A DNA stretch of 64,000 bases from Bailinhaonella thermotolerans (GTDB lineage Bacteria; Actinomycetota; Actinomycetes; Streptosporangiales; Streptosporangiaceae): positions 66,863 through 130,862 of the forward strand of contig NZ_QZEY01000013.1 in assembly GCF_003594875.1 (NCBI RefSeq), written 5' to 3'. The notes beneath the pieces are model-generated. The model was given only the letters and a program-made list of their open reading frames with translations. It had not been told where the DNA came from and did no database searches. Within the stretch, counting starts at the first letter, position 1. Every line of letters starts with the position of its first letter. The translations under genes and the position numbers were made by a program. Shown here one piece after another: positions 18,687 through 28,195 of this stretch.

Positions 18687-18998
18687 ATGCGAGTGGCGCT
18701 GCACACCCGCGTCCGCGCGGACAAGATCGACGAGTACGAGGCGGCCCACCGGGAGGTGCCCGCGGAGCTGGTCGCCGCGATCAAGGCGGCCGGAGCGCAC
18801 GAGTGGACCATCTGGCGCAGCGGCCAGGACCTCTTCCACGTGATCGAGTGCGACGACTACGCGCGGCTCCTCGCCGAGCTGGAGAACCTGCCGGTCAACG
18901 TGGCCTGGCAGGCCCGGATGGCGGACCTGCTGGAGGTCGTCCACGACTACTCGGGCGCGGGCGCCGCCGCCGGGCTGCCGGAGGTCTGGCGGCTCTGA
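18687..18998 (+). CDS. L-rhamnose mutarotase family protein, probable L-fucose mutarotase
   Basis: 103-residue small alpha/beta-barrel protein expected to interconvert sugar anomers, so supplying the form used by the dehydrogenase. The features ALHTRVRADKIDEYEAAHREV, WTIWRSGQDLFHVIE and VNVAWQARMADLL match the RhaM/FucU-like mutarotase family (COG3254). GAGGAG is placed 8 nt before ATG 18687. It follows the GntR gene by 49 bp on the same strand, so regulator and mutarotase are probably co-transcribed. Fucose specificity comes from the context. Confidence 0.86.
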   Translation: MRVALHTRVRADKIDEYEAAHREVPAELVAAIKAAGAHEWTIWRSGQDLFHVIECDDYARLLAELENLPVNVAWQARMADLLEVVHDYSGAGAAAGLPEVWRL

Positions 18999-19018
18999 CG
19001 CCCGTCCCCGGCCGCGCG

Positions 19019-19200
19019 GGGACGGCCCTGACAGCCCGTTCCAGCGCGGGGGACGGCCCTGACAACCCGTCCCGGCCGAGTACGGGGACGGGCGAGACGG
19101 TGACCGGCGTGACGAGGACGGGCCTGACGAGGACGGACGTTCCGGGGCGGACGTGCCGGGGCCGGGACGGGCGTGGCGGGGCGCCGGGGGGCGCGCCCGG
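19019..19200. repeat. Degenerate GC-rich repeats before the methyltransferase gene
   Basis: GGGGACGGCCCTGACA followed by CCCGT occurs twice (from about 19019 and 19052). After it come shorter echoes (GACGGGC, TGACGAGGACGG). No gene is visible in 18999-19231. Confidence 0.55.
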
Positions 19201-19231
19201 GCGGCCGCCGGGTGGGCTAGGGTCCTCCCCC

Positions 19232-19903
19232 ATGACCGAACCCTCCTACCTGACCGCGACCAGAGCGGGATACGACTCCTTCGCCGCCGAGTACGCCGAG
19301 GCCGCCGCTGACGAGCTCGGCGAGAAGCCGTTCCAGCTCGCCATGCTGGCCGAGTTCGCCGAGCGGGTGCGCTCGGCGGGCGCGGGACCGGTGGCCGACA
19401 TCGGCTGCGGGCCCGGCCGCGTGTCCGCCCACCTGGCCTCGCTCGGCGTGGACGTCTTCGGTCTCGACCTGTCCTCGGAGATGATCGCGCTGGCCCGCCG
19501 CACCTACCCGGGGCTGCGCTTCGACGTGGGCGCCATGCCGGACCTGGACCTGGCGGACGCCTCCCTAGGCGGCGTGCTCGCGTGGTACTCCGTCATCCAC
19601 CTGCCGCCGGAGCTCCTGCCCGCGGCCTTCGCCGAGTTCCGCCGGGTCCTGGTCCCCGGGGGTCACCTGCTCCTCGCCTTCCAGGTCGGCGACGAGCCGC
19701 TGCACGTGAGCGAGGCGTTCGGCCACGAGGTCGCCCTGGACTTCCACCGCCTGCGGCCCGAGCGCGTCTCGGACCTCCTGGAGGACGCCGGGTTCCGCGT
19801 GGACGCCCGCCTCGTCCGCGGGCCCCACGACCCGGGGACCTCGGAGACCAGGCTCACCGAGAGGATGCCGCAGGCCTACATCCTGGCCTCCGCCCCGGCC
19901 TGA
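19232..19903 (+). CDS. Class I SAM-dependent methyltransferase
   Basis: 223-residue methyltransferase with SAM-binding motif I VADIGCGPGRVSAHL, an acidic end of strand 2 (VFGLDLSSEMIALARR), motif post-II FDVGAMPDLDLADASLGG and LVPGGHLLLAFQVG. The fold is clear, the acceptor substrate is not. It has no visible operon partner: the fucose mutarotase lies 233 bp upstream, separated by repeats, and the esterase gene converges from the other side with a strong hairpin between. Confidence 0.88.
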   Translation: MTEPSYLTATRAGYDSFAAEYAEAAADELGEKPFQLAMLAEFAERVRSAGAGPVADIGCGPGRVSAHLASLGVDVFGLDLSSEMIALARRTYPGLRFDVGAMPDLDLADASLGGVLAWYSVIHLPPELLPAAFAEFRRVLVPGGHLLLAFQVGDEPLHVSEAFGHEVALDFHRLRPERVSDLLEDAGFRVDARLVRGPHDPGTSETRLTERMPQAYILASAPA

Positions 19904-19971
19904 CCCCGGTTCCGATCCTCCCGCCGCGCCGCCGTCCCGGCCCGATCCGGTACGGCTCCCGCCCGCGCGCG

Positions 19972-20004
19972 GCCCGCCGTACGGGCTCATGCCGTACGGC
20001 GGGC
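19972..20004. terminator. Bidirectional hairpin built from GCCGTACGG palindromes
   Basis: Perfect 13-bp arms GCCCGCCGTACGG (19972-19984) and CCGTACGGCGGGC (19992-20004) enclose a 7-nt loop. It lies between the convergent methyltransferase and esterase genes, 69 and 24 bp from their stops, so it probably terminates both. Confidence 0.7.
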
Positions 20005-20027
20005 TCGCGGGGCGTCGCGGGGGTCGG

Positions 20028-21461
20028 TCAGTCCACCGGGGGGAAGCCGCGTGGGCCCCAGAGGGCGCGCGAGGCGGCCTCGGGGTCCGGGACGTCGGAG
20101 GGGGTCACGTCGAACAGGTGCGTGACGGCGGTGTCCGCGTCGTGGCGCGGCCAGCCGGGGTCGCCGGTGCGGGCGAAGGCGGTCCAGGCGGCGCGGAACT
20201 GCTCCGACAGGTTCGCCGCGTCCGGGGAGCCGCCGGTCAGCATCCGGGCGAAGTCGCCGTCCAGCACGCCGAAGGTGAGCGGGAGGTCCAGCGCGTGGCA
20301 GGCGCCCAGCGGCGAGGGCGACCAGGTCAGCTCGTAGGCGTACGTCGTCCCCCGGTGCGCGTCGGCGAGCAGGGCGCTGGGCATGCGGAACAGCCAGTCC
20401 GACATGAGCGCGGTGTAGGCGGCCCGGGCGTCGCCGCGGTACAGCTCGGCCGCGCCATCGGGCGCGAGCGCGGCCAGGGCGACGGGCAGGCGGGCGTCCA
20501 GGTCCAGCGTCGGGTCCATGGCCGTGAACAGGGCGTACTCGTCCCTGTTGAAGCCGGCGACCAGCTCCACGCCGGCGGCGTCGCCCCGCGCCAGGCCCTC
20601 CCACGGCGTCACCGGCAGCACCTCGCCGTCCACCACGGGCGAGAAGCAGGTCGGCGTGAGGGCGATCGGCCCCCAGGTCTCCACGTCTCCCGGCATCACC
20701 TTGGTCATGAACGCCGAGGCCGCCTCGATCACCGCCTCGGGGGCGGCCTCCAGCGGGTTCCCGCCGGGGAGCAGCGCGGTGATCGCCGCGCCCACCCGGC
20801 CGGCGTACTCCGCTGAGAAGAACGTGCCCGGCACGCTCTGCGCGATCGCCCGCCGGAACAGCCCGCGGGCCGAGGGCATGACCATCAGCGAGGCGACGCC
20901 GCCCGCGCCGGCCGACTCCCCGAACACGGTCACCAGGTCCGGGTCGCCGCCGAACGCCGCGATGTTCTCGCGCACCCAGCGCAGCGCGGCCACCTGGTCC
21001 AGCAGGCCCCGGTTCGCCGGGACGCCCGGGACCTGGCCGAATCCCTCCATGCCGACCCGGTGGTCGAACGACACGACCACGACGCCCGCGGCGGCGAGCC
21101 GCGTCCCGTCGTACTCCGGCATCCCGGACCAGCCGGAGATGTACGCGCCGCCGTAGATCCAGACCATGACCGGCAGCCCGGACCCGCCGGGATCCGGGGT
21201 CCACACGTTCACCGTGAGGCAGTCCAGGCCCTCGCCGGAGCTCCACGGCCGCATGCCGGGACCGCCCTCGTGCTGGGGCGGCCGCGGCCCGAACGCGTCC
21301 GCCTCGCGGACCCCGTCCCAGGGCTCGGCGGGCGCGGGGGCCCGCATGCGGTGCTCGCCGAACGGCGGCCGCGCGAAGGGGACGCCCTTGAAGGAGGCCA
21401 CGCCGCCGGTCTCACGACCGCGTACGGCTCCCGACGACGTGCGCACGATGGGTTCGCTCAA
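20028..21461 (-). CDS. Type-B carboxylesterase/lipase family protein
   Basis: 477-residue alpha/beta hydrolase of the carboxylesterase (COesterase) family. The nucleophile is Ser183 in FGESAGAGG. A histidine candidate is in GACHALDLPLTFG (about residue 389), and GVPFARPPFGEHR is the usual N-terminal strand. The oxyanion segment reads WIYGGAYISG rather than the common WIHGGGF, so His is replaced by Tyr. No signal peptide is visible, so it is probably cytosolic. It is upstream-isolated by the gatB terminator. Natural substrate unknown. Confidence 0.88.
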   Translation of the reverse strand: MSEPIVRTSSGAVRGRETGGVASFKGVPFARPPFGEHRMRAPAPAEPWDGVREADAFGPRPPQHEGGPGMRPWSSGEGLDCLTVNVWTPDPGGSGLPVMVWIYGGAYISGWSGMPEYDGTRLAAAGVVVVSFDHRVGMEGFGQVPGVPANRGLLDQVAALRWVRENIAAFGGDPDLVTVFGESAGAGGVASLMVMPSARGLFRRAIAQSVPGTFFSAEYAGRVGAAITALLPGGNPLEAAPEAVIEAASAFMTKVMPGDVETWGPIALTPTCFSPVVDGEVLPVTPWEGLARGDAAGVELVAGFNRDEYALFTAMDPTLDLDARLPVALAALAPDGAAELYRGDARAAYTALMSDWLFRMPSALLADAHRGTTYAYELTWSPSPLGACHALDLPLTFGVLDGDFARMLTGGSPDAANLSEQFRAAWTAFARTGDPGWPRHDADTAVTHLFDVTPSDVPDPEAASRALWGPRGFPPVD

Positions 21462-21660
21462 CGCCCCGCCTCTCCGACTGCTCCGGCCGGCCGTTCCGGC
21501 GCGGATCGGGTTTCGGGCCTCCCCCGGCGACCCGGAGATCGCATACCTCCCGCCGAAATTAGCGAAAGCCGCATCTCCCGCAAAAGACGTCCGGCGGAGA
21601 AGACCCCCGCCCCGCGGAGAAGACCGCGGCGCCTCGGGAAGACCTCCGCGCCCCGGGAAA

Positions 21661-21700
21661 GCCCGCTGCCCGCCATCCGGACGGATGACGGGCAGCGGGC
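21661..21700 (-). terminator. Hairpin downstream of gatB
   Basis: Perfect 12-bp arms GCCCGCTGCCCG (21661-21672) and CGGGCAGCGGGC (21689-21700), with further inner pairing of ATCCG/CGGAT, lie 26 bp after the gatB stop. There is no T-tract. It isolates the gat genes from the downstream esterase gene. Confidence 0.75.
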
Positions 21701-21725
21701 GAGATCGGGGCCGGGTCGCTCGCGG

Positions 21726-23228
21726 TCAGGCGGCGCCGAGCTTCTCCAGGATCAGCTCCCGGGCGCGGCCGGCGTCGGCCTGGCCGCGCGTGGCCTTCAT
21801 GACCGCGCCCACGAGGGCGCCGGCCGCGGCCACCTTGCCGGAGCGGATCTTGTCGGCGACGTCCGGGTTGTCGGCGATGACCTGGTCGATCACCGCGCCC
21901 AGCTCCTCGTCGCCACCGACGATCTTCAGGCCGCGCGCGGCCACGACCTCGTCGGGCTCGCCCTCGCCGGCCAGCACGCCCTCCAGGACCTGGCGGGCCA
22001 GCTTGTCGTTCAGCGTGCCCTCGGCGACCAGCGCCGCCACCCGGGCGACCTGCGCCGGGGTGACCGCCAGCTCCGCCAGCGGCGTGCCGGACTCGTTGGC
22101 GCGGCGGGCCAGCTCGCCCATCCACCACTTGCGGGCGTCCGCCGGGGTCGCCCCCGCGGCGATCGTCGCCTCGACCGGCTCGACCGCGCCCGCGTTCAGC
22201 ATCGCCTGCATGTCCAGCTCGGACACGCCCCACTCGGACCGCAGGCGCTTGCGCCGCACCGAGGGCAGCTCGGGCAGGCCGGCGCGCAGCTCCTCCACCC
22301 AGGCGCGGTCGGGGGCGATCGGCACGAGGTCGGGCTCGGGGAAGTAGCGGTAGTCCTGCGCCTCCTCCTTGGACCGGCCGGACGTGGTCTCGCCGGTGTC
22401 CTCGTGGAAGTGGCGCGTCTCCTGGATGATCGTGCCGCCGTCGGCCAGGATCGCCGCCTGCCGCTCGATCTCGTGGCGCACGGCCCGCTCGATCGACCGC
22501 AGCGAGTTGACGTTCTTGGTCTCGGTGCGGGTGCCCCACTCGGAGGAGCCGCGCGGCATCAGCGACACGTTGATGTCGCACCGCATCGAGCCCTCCTCCA
22601 TGCGCACGTCGGAGACGCCCAGCGCCCGCATCAGCTCGCGCAGCTCCGTGGCGTACGCCCGGGCGACCTCGGGGGCGAGCCGGTCGGTGCCCTCGACGGG
22701 CTTGGTGACGATCTCCACGAGCGGGATGCCGGCGCGGTTGTAGTCCACGAGCGAGTAGTCCGCGCCGTGGATGCGCCCGGTGGCCCCGCCGACGTGCAGC
22801 GACTTGCCGGTGTCCTCCTCCAGGTGGACCCGCTCGATCCCGACCCGCACGACCTCGCCGTTCACCTCGACGTCGAGGTAGCCGTCGAAGCACAGCGGCT
22901 CGTCGTACTGGCTGATCTGGAAGTCCTTCGGCATGTCCGGGTAGAAGTAGTTCTTCCGCGCGAACCGGCACCACTCCGCGATGGAGCAGTTCAGCGCCAG
23001 GCCGATCTTGATCGTCGCCTCGATGGCCGCCGCGTTGGCGACGGGCAGCGACCCCGGCAGGCCCAGGCAGACGGGACAAACCTGCGTGTTGGGCGCCGCC
23101 CCGAAGGTCGTGGCGCACCCGCAGAACATCTTCGACGCCGTCCCCAGCTCAACGTGCGTCTCCACACCCAGCACCGGCTCAAACCGGCCCAGCGCCTCGT
23201 CGTACGGCATCAGCGTCGGGGTAGTCAT
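21726..23228 (-). CDS. gatB: Aspartyl/glutamyl-tRNA amidotransferase subunit B
   Basis: tRNA-binding subunit of GatCAB, which converts Glu-tRNA(Gln) and Asp-tRNA(Asn) to the amidated forms. The 500 residues contain the cradle motif [18 protein letters not shown], the [15 protein letters not shown] segment, [19 protein letters not shown], and the C-terminal YqeY-like helical domain ending [20 protein letters not shown]. The length is normal. It follows gatA by 150 bp on the same strand, a wider gap than usual, and is closed by a strong hairpin. Confidence 0.97.
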   Translation of the reverse strand: MTTPTLMPYDEALGRFEPVLGVETHVELGTASKMFCGCATTFGAAPNTQVCPVCLGLPGSLPVANAAAIEATIKIGLALNCSIAEWCRFARKNYFYPDMPKDFQISQYDEPLCFDGYLDVEVNGEVVRVGIERVHLEEDTGKSLHVGGATGRIHGADYSLVDYNRAGIPLVEIVTKPVEGTDRLAPEVARAYATELRELMRALGVSDVRMEEGSMRCDINVSLMPRGSSEWGTRTETKNVNSLRSIERAVRHEIERQAAILADGGTIIQETRHFHEDTGETTSGRSKEEAQDYRYFPEPDLVPIAPDRAWVEELRAGLPELPSVRRKRLRSEWGVSELDMQAMLNAGAVEPVEATIAAGATPADARKWWMGELARRANESGTPLAELAVTPAQVARVAALVAEGTLNDKLARQVLEGVLAGEGEPDEVVAARGLKIVGGDEELGAVIDQVIADNPDVADKIRSGKVAAAGALVGAVMKATRGQADAGRARELILEKLGAA

Positions 23229-23378
23229 TGCGATTCGTCCTCGATGTCCATCGTCGGCCCTGGCCAGGGCTCCAGATCGTCGGTTACAGCCTAGTGTCCG
23301 CCGCGTCCGCTGCTCGGGTCGCGCGGACGCGGGCGGGTGGCGGGGAACGGCGGGACGCCCGCCGTTCCCCTCCGGGTG

Positions 23379-24869
23379 CTACAGGGCGGGGGCCTTGTCC
23401 AGCAGGGGGGCGCCCCAGCGGGACTGGAGGGCGGCCTCCACCGCGGCGCCGACCCGGTAGCAGCGGTCGTCGCCGAGGACGGGGGCCATGATCTGGAGGC
23501 CCACCGGGAGGTCGTCCTCGTCGGCGAGACCGCAGGGGACGGAGATCGCGGCGTTGCCGGTCAGGTTGGACGGGATGGTGCACAGGTCCGCGAGGTACAT
23601 CGCCATCGGGTCGTCCGCGCGCTCGCCGATCCTGAAGGCGGTCGTCGGCGTGGTCGGGCTGATCAGGACGTCCACCTGCTCGTAGGCCGCCTCGAAGTCG
23701 CGGGTGATGAGCGTGCGGACCTTCTGGGCCTGACCGTAGTAGGCGTCGTAGTAGCCCGAGGACAGGGCGTAGGTGCCCAGCATGATGCGGCGCTTGACCT
23801 CGGGGCCGAAGCCGGCCGCCCGGGTCAGGGCCATGACCTCCTCCGCCGAGCGGGTGCCGTCGTCGCCCACGCGCAGGCCGTACCGCATCGCGTCGAACCG
23901 GGCCAGGTTGGAGGAGGCCTCGGACGGGGCGATGAGGTAGTAGGCCGGGAGGGCGTAGGTGAAGGACGGGCAGGAGACCTCGACGACCTTGGCGCCCAGG
24001 GACTCCAGCAGGTCGCACGCCTCCTGGAAGCGGGCCAGGACGCCGGGCTGGTAGCCCTCGCCGGAGAACTCCTTGACCACGCCGATGCGCATGCCGGACA
24101 CGTCGGCCTGGCGCGCGGCCTCGACGACCGGCGGGACCGGCTGGTCGATGGAGGTGCTGTCGAGGGGGTCGTGGCCGGAGAACGCCTCGTGCAGGAGGGC
24201 CGCGTCCAGGACGTTCCGGGCGAACGGCCCCGGGGTGTCCAGCGAGGACGCGAACGCCACCAGGCCGTACCTGGACGAGCCGCCGTAGGTCGGCTTCATG
24301 CCCACGATGCCGGTGACCGCGGCGGGCTGGCGGATGGAGCCGCCCGTGTCGGTGCCGGTGGACAGGGGGGCCTCGAACGCCGCGACCGCCGCCGAGGAGC
24401 CGCCGGACGAGCCGCCGGGGACGCGGGTCAGGTCCCAGGGGTTGTGGCTCGGCCCGAAGGCGGAGTTGTCGGTGGACGAGCCCATGGCGAACTCGTCGAG
24501 GTTGGTCTTGCCGAGGATGACCAGGCCGGCGGCGCGCAGGCGGGCCGTGACGGTCGCGTCGTACGGCGGCTGCCAGCCCTCCAGGATCTTCGAACCGCAG
24601 GTGGTGGGCATGTCGGCCGTGGTGAAGATGTCCTTGTGCGCGACCGGGACGCCGGCCAGCGGGCCCAGCTCCTCCCCGGCGGCGCGGCGGGCGTCCACGT
24701 CACGGGCCTGCGCGAGCGCGGACTCGGTCGCGACGTGCAGGAACGCGTGGACCTTGTCGTCCACCTCGGCGATGCGGTCCAGGTGCGCCTGGGTCACCTC
24801 GACGGCGGAGACCTCGCCGGAGGCGATCATGGCGCCCAGTTCCGCGGCGGTGCGCCTGGTCAGGCTCAC
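23379..24869 (-). CDS. gatA: Aspartyl/glutamyl-tRNA amidotransferase subunit A
   Basis: Amidase subunit that releases ammonia from glutamine for tRNA amidation. The 496-residue protein carries the amidase signature with the Ser-cisSer-Lys triad: Lys79 (GVPVAHKD), Ser154 (GGSSGGSS) and nucleophile Ser178 ([13 protein letters not shown]). The C-terminal [13 protein letters not shown] and [12 protein letters not shown] are typical. It overlaps gatC by 4 bp (ATGA), so equal synthesis of A and C is expected. Confidence 0.97.
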   Translation of the reverse strand: MSLTRRTAAELGAMIASGEVSAVEVTQAHLDRIAEVDDKVHAFLHVATESALAQARDVDARRAAGEELGPLAGVPVAHKDIFTTADMPTTCGSKILEGWQPPYDATVTARLRAAGLVILGKTNLDEFAMGSSTDNSAFGPSHNPWDLTRVPGGSSGGSSAAVAAFEAPLSTGTDTGGSIRQPAAVTGIVGMKPTYGGSSRYGLVAFASSLDTPGPFARNVLDAALLHEAFSGHDPLDSTSIDQPVPPVVEAARQADVSGMRIGVVKEFSGEGYQPGVLARFQEACDLLESLGAKVVEVSCPSFTYALPAYYLIAPSEASSNLARFDAMRYGLRVGDDGTRSAEEVMALTRAAGFGPEVKRRIMLGTYALSSGYYDAYYGQAQKVRTLITRDFEAAYEQVDVLISPTTPTTAFRIGERADDPMAMYLADLCTIPSNLTGNAAISVPCGLADEDDLPVGLQIMAPVLGDDRCYRVGAAVEAALQSRWGAPLLDKAPAL

Positions 24870-25165
24870 GCTTCCTCCTCCAGGATCCTCGGCACGCGGA
24901 AGCGGTCCTCCTCGACGGCCGGCGCGGCGGCCAGCGCGTCGTCGGGCGCCAGGCCCGGCCGTACCTCGTCGGGCCGGAAGACGTTGGTGAGCGGCAGGGC
25001 GTGCGAGGTCGGCGGGATGTCGCCGGCGGCGACCTCGCGCACTCGGGCTACGGACTCGATGATCTGGTCGAGCTGGGCGGCGAAGTGGTCGAGCTCGTCG
25101 TCGGCCAGCGCCAGCCGCGACAGCCGAGCGAGATGCGCCACCTCGTCACGGGTTATGGCGGACAT
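24866..25165 (-). CDS. gatC: Aspartyl/glutamyl-tRNA amidotransferase subunit C
   Basis: 99-residue scaffold subunit that wraps around the GatA-GatB interface. It shows the family pattern [30 protein letters not shown] and later [16 protein letters not shown]. First gene of gatC-gatA-gatB, with an ATGA overlap into gatA. Confidence 0.95.
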   Translation of the reverse strand: MSAITRDEVAHLARLSRLALADDELDHFAAQLDQIIESVARVREVAAGDIPPTSHALPLTNVFRPDEVRPGLAPDDALAAAPAVEEDRFRVPRILEEEA

Positions 25166-25487
25166 GGATCGCAGATTCCTAGGTCAGGGAGCGTTGTGGA
25201 AGACTTCCCCGCCATCCTAGGGGGCCGCGCCCGTGAGGCCGACTCGATATCCGCCCGGCGGCCCGCCCCGCGCCCCCGGACCCGCGCCGTATGACGGGCG
25301 GGCCCGCCCCGCGCCCCGGCCCCCGGCCCGCACCCCGGGCCGCGCCGTACGGCGGGCGGGGCGTCCCGCGGCACGGCCGCGCGCGTTGACCCTGGGCTGG
25401 GCTAATCGTGACCGACGTTTGAGACGCGGGGGCGGGAGATAACTGGACGTAGCGCGAGCGATGTGACGACGCAAAGGAGTGAGCGCG
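25166..25487. other. 322-bp divergent intergenic region
   Basis: No gene was seen. It carries the gatC promoter side (minus) and the promoter of the small membrane protein (plus), with two GCCGTA-type palindromes (about 25286 and 25347) in very GC-rich DNA. On the plus strand TTTGAGACG (about 25418) and GATAACT (about 25437) are plausible promoter elements. AAAGGAG at 25473-25479 is the ribosome binding site of the next gene. Confidence 0.5.
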
Positions 25488-25766
25488 GTGACCATCGCAG
25501 GCGGAATCATCCTGATAATGATCGGCGCCATCCTCACCTGGGCCGTGGACTACGACCTGGCCGGGATCGATATCAACGTCGTCGGGGTCATCCTCATGCT
25601 GGGCGGCCTCGCCGGGACGATCGTGGGGATCATGCGGCTCCAGGCGGCCCGGCGCGCCGTGGTCGAGCCCCCGGTCCGCGAGGTGCACGACGAGACGCGG
25701 CCCCTGGGCGGGACCACGCGGCGCGTCCGCGAGGAGCGTTACTACAACGACCCCCCGGCCGTGTAG
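25488..25766 (+). CDS. DUF6458-like small membrane protein
   Basis: 92-residue protein with two hydrophobic helices (IAGGIILIMIGAILTWAV and VVGVILMLGGLAGTIVGIM) joined by a short acidic turn DYDLAGIDI, then a charged, Arg/Glu-rich cytoplasmic tail. This matches the small actinobacterial DUF6458 family as I recall it. GTG 25488 is chosen because AAAGGAG ends 8 nt upstream; the in-frame GTG at 25479 overlaps that site. Function unknown. Its 3' end overlaps the convergent GGDEF-EAL gene by 25 bp. Confidence 0.82.
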   Translation: MTIAGGIILIMIGAILTWAVDYDLAGIDINVVGVILMLGGLAGTIVGIMRLQAARRAVVEPPVREVHDETRPLGGTTRRVREERYYNDPPAV

Positions 25767-27832
25767 GGAAGCCGGTCCTGGGTGGCGTAGCCGCCCAGGA
25801 CCATCGGGGACTCGTCCTTGCCGAGGTTCTCCTTGAGCCACAGGGTGGCCTCGTCGGCGGGCAGCGGCTCGCCGAACCACCGGCCCTGCGCGGCGTCGCA
25901 CCCCATCTCCCGGAGGGTGCGCGCCGTCTCGGCGTCCTCGACCCCCTCGGCCACCGACCGGACCCCGAGTGAGCGGGCCAGGTCCACGAGCGACCGGACG
26001 ACGCGCGCGTCGTCGGCCGACTCCCGCAGCTTCCCCACGAACGATCGGTCGATCTTGACCTCGCTGACCGGGAGCCGCTGGAGCCGCACCAGCGAGGAGT
26101 AGCCGGTGCCGAAGTCGTCCAGGGCCAGCGTGACGCCCATGCGGGCCAGGGAGCGCACGGTCTCGGCGGTGTACGCCTGACCGGTCATGAGCACCCGCTC
26201 CCCCACCTCCAGCAGCAGCGCGCACGAGGGGACGTCGTGCCGCTCCAGCGCCTTCTCGACCACCTCGGGCAGGCCGGTGTCGAGCAGGTCGCGCGCCGAC
26301 ACGTTGATCGAGACCGGGACGCGCCAGCCGTTCTCCCACCACCGCGCGGCCTGTTCCAGCGCCTGGTCCACCACGTGCTGGGTCAGCAGCCGCATCAGGT
26401 AGGACTGCTCGGCCAGCGGCACGAAGTCGTCCGGCCACACCATGCCCCGGTCGGGGTGCCGCCAGCGCACCAGCGCCTCCACGCCCACGGGGACCCGGTC
26501 GGCCAGCCGCACCTTGGGCTGGTAGTGCAGCACGACCTCGCCCCGGTCGAGCCCGCGCCGCAGGTCGCCGAGCAGGTGCAGGCGCGCCGGCGAGTTGCGA
26601 TCCTTGTCGGGGGCGTACGTCTCGACGCCGGTGCGGCTCTCCTTGGCCAGGTACATCGCGACGTCGGCGCGCTGGATCATCAGGTCGAAGTCGGGCGCGT
26701 GATCGGGGTGGAGGACGATGCCGACGCTGGCGTCCAGGTCGAACGTCATGCCCTCCAGGCGCACGGGCTCGGCCAGCGCGGCCCGCAGCCGGGCGGCGAC
26801 CTCGCGGGCGGCGGCCTCGTCCCGCACGGACGGCAGCAGCACGGCGAACTCGTCCCCGCCGAGCCGGGCGACCACGTCACCCGGGCGCACGCTGTGGGTC
26901 AGGCGGTGGGCGATGAGCTGGAGCAGCCGATCGCCCACCGGATGCCCCAAAGTGTCGTTGACCTCCTTGAACCTGTTGAGGTCGAGCAGGAACAGGCCGA
27001 CGCGCCCGCGCGACTCCTCCAGGGCCGCGGCGGCGCGCAGGGCCAGCAGCTTGCGGTTGGGCAGGCCGGTGAGCGGGTCGTGCATCGCCTGGTGGTCGCG
27101 GCGCACCGAGAGCGCGGCGGTGAAGTAGACGGCCACGATCGGGGCCACGAACAGCGGCACGAGCGCGCTGGAGTGGTGCATGACCACGACGACGACGGGG
27201 GCGAGCCCGAGCAGCGCCAGGTGCACGAGCGACTGGTAGCCCAGCGTGGCCCGTACCACGCGCCACACCGGGCGGCGTTCGTGCAGGGCGACGGCGCCGC
27301 ACACGAGCAGGTCGGTGACCAGGAAGTACGCCACGCCCGCGAGCAGCACGACCCCGATGTCGCGGCCGGAGGGCACCCAGGGCGCGGCCGGGTCGGGCCG
27401 TATCCCCGCGAGCCGGAGCACGCCCGAGGCGGCGGCGAACCCGAGCGTGAGCTGAGCGGCGTTGAAGGCCACCCTGAACCACGCCTTGCGGGTGACGATG
27501 CCGCTCACGACGATCGCGACGGCCTGGAGGAGCGCCGCGGTGGGCAGCCCGAAGTGCAGCAGCGCGGCGAACGCGAACATCGTCGAGGTGGTCGCCCCGC
27601 CCATCGCGTGGGACCCCGGGGTGACGACCGGCCGCAGCTCGCCGAACACGACCAGCACCGCCAGGATCCAGAACAGCGGCTCGTGCAGCAGCCCCGCGAA
27701 CTCCCGCGGGCCCATCAGGAACAGGGCCGCCACCAGGGCGGACGTGCCGATCAGGGTCACGCCCGCGAGGTAGCCCCACAGCGGGGAACCGCGGCGCGGC
27801 CCGATGTCCCTGGTGTCGGTCGGATCCTTCAT
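25742..27832 (-). CDS. Membrane GGDEF-EAL protein (c-di-GMP synthase/phosphodiesterase)
   Basis: 696-residue cyclic-di-GMP protein with about seven to eight N-terminal membrane helices and no PAS domain. The GGDEF domain (ARLGGDEF near residue 324) is preceded by an intact inhibitory site, R-P-G-D. The EAL domain has VEALVRWRHP near 451, INVSARDLL, ALDDFGTGYSSL, KIDRSFV and AEGVEDAE. It deviates at the third motif (LEVGE instead of ETE-like) and at the last (QGRWFG instead of QGY), so phosphodiesterase activity may be weakened. ATG 27832 is chosen over longer starts because GAGG precedes it and homology begins there. It overlaps the DUF6458-like gene tail-to-tail. Confidence 0.92.
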   Translation of the reverse strand: MKDPTDTRDIGPRRGSPLWGYLAGVTLIGTSALVAALFLMGPREFAGLLHEPLFWILAVLVVFGELRPVVTPGSHAMGGATTSTMFAFAALLHFGLPTAALLQAVAIVVSGIVTRKAWFRVAFNAAQLTLGFAAASGVLRLAGIRPDPAAPWVPSGRDIGVVLLAGVAYFLVTDLLVCGAVALHERRPVWRVVRATLGYQSLVHLALLGLAPVVVVVMHHSSALVPLFVAPIVAVYFTAALSVRRDHQAMHDPLTGLPNRKLLALRAAAALEESRGRVGLFLLDLNRFKEVNDTLGHPVGDRLLQLIAHRLTHSVRPGDVVARLGGDEFAVLLPSVRDEAAAREVAARLRAALAEPVRLEGMTFDLDASVGIVLHPDHAPDFDLMIQRADVAMYLAKESRTGVETYAPDKDRNSPARLHLLGDLRRGLDRGEVVLHYQPKVRLADRVPVGVEALVRWRHPDRGMVWPDDFVPLAEQSYLMRLLTQHVVDQALEQAARWWENGWRVPVSINVSARDLLDTGLPEVVEKALERHDVPSCALLLEVGERVLMTGQAYTAETVRSLARMGVTLALDDFGTGYSSLVRLQRLPVSEVKIDRSFVGKLRESADDARVVRSLVDLARSLGVRSVAEGVEDAETARTLREMGCDAAQGRWFGEPLPADEATLWLKENLGKDESPMVLGGYATQDRLPYTAGGSL

Positions 27833-27983
27833 CACGTCCTCGGCTGCCGTGCCCCGGGTCAAGGGCGGGTCAGGCGACCGGCAGCGAAAGGTAGACGACT
27901 GGTCACTATGGGAGAGTAAGGCTTCCACACGACTTCGCGAAACCGATTGGGCACGTTCCGTGAAGTTTGAGCAGGTCCGGGTT

Positions 27984-28007
27984 ATTCAAATTGTTGAATC
28001 TATTCAG
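27984..28007. promoter_or_regulatory. Operator-like inverted repeat upstream of the GGDEF-EAL gene
   Basis: ATTCAA (27984-27989), 4-nt spacer, TTGAAT (27994-27999), with a further ATTCAG at 28002-28007. It sits in the only AT-rich patch of the gap, about 150 bp upstream of the start. The binding factor is unknown. Confidence 0.4.
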
Positions 28008-28150
28008 ACTTCCTCAAGGTTCGCCAGGTTCGCCAGGGTCCCCCGCGTCCGGAACGACCCCTGGTACGGCTCGCGCGCCGGGCGGGACGCCGTACGGCCC
28101 AGACGGCCCAGGCCGTACGGCCCGCGCGGGCGGGACGCCGTACGGCCAGG

Positions 28151-28195
28151 CAGGTCAGGCAGGTCAGGCAGGTCAGGCAGGTCAGGCAGGTCAGG
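28151..28195. repeat. 9-bp tandem repeat, five perfect copies
   Basis: CAGGTCAGG is repeated five times without error, ending 40 bp from the ligA stop and followed by degenerate echoes (GGTCCAGGCG, CTCAGGCGA). It is a likely variable-number locus. Confidence 0.9.

Noticed and set aside
28151-28195. Tandem CAGGTCAGG considered as a CRISPR-like array
   Set aside because: Units are 9 bp with no spacers, and no cas genes are in the window.
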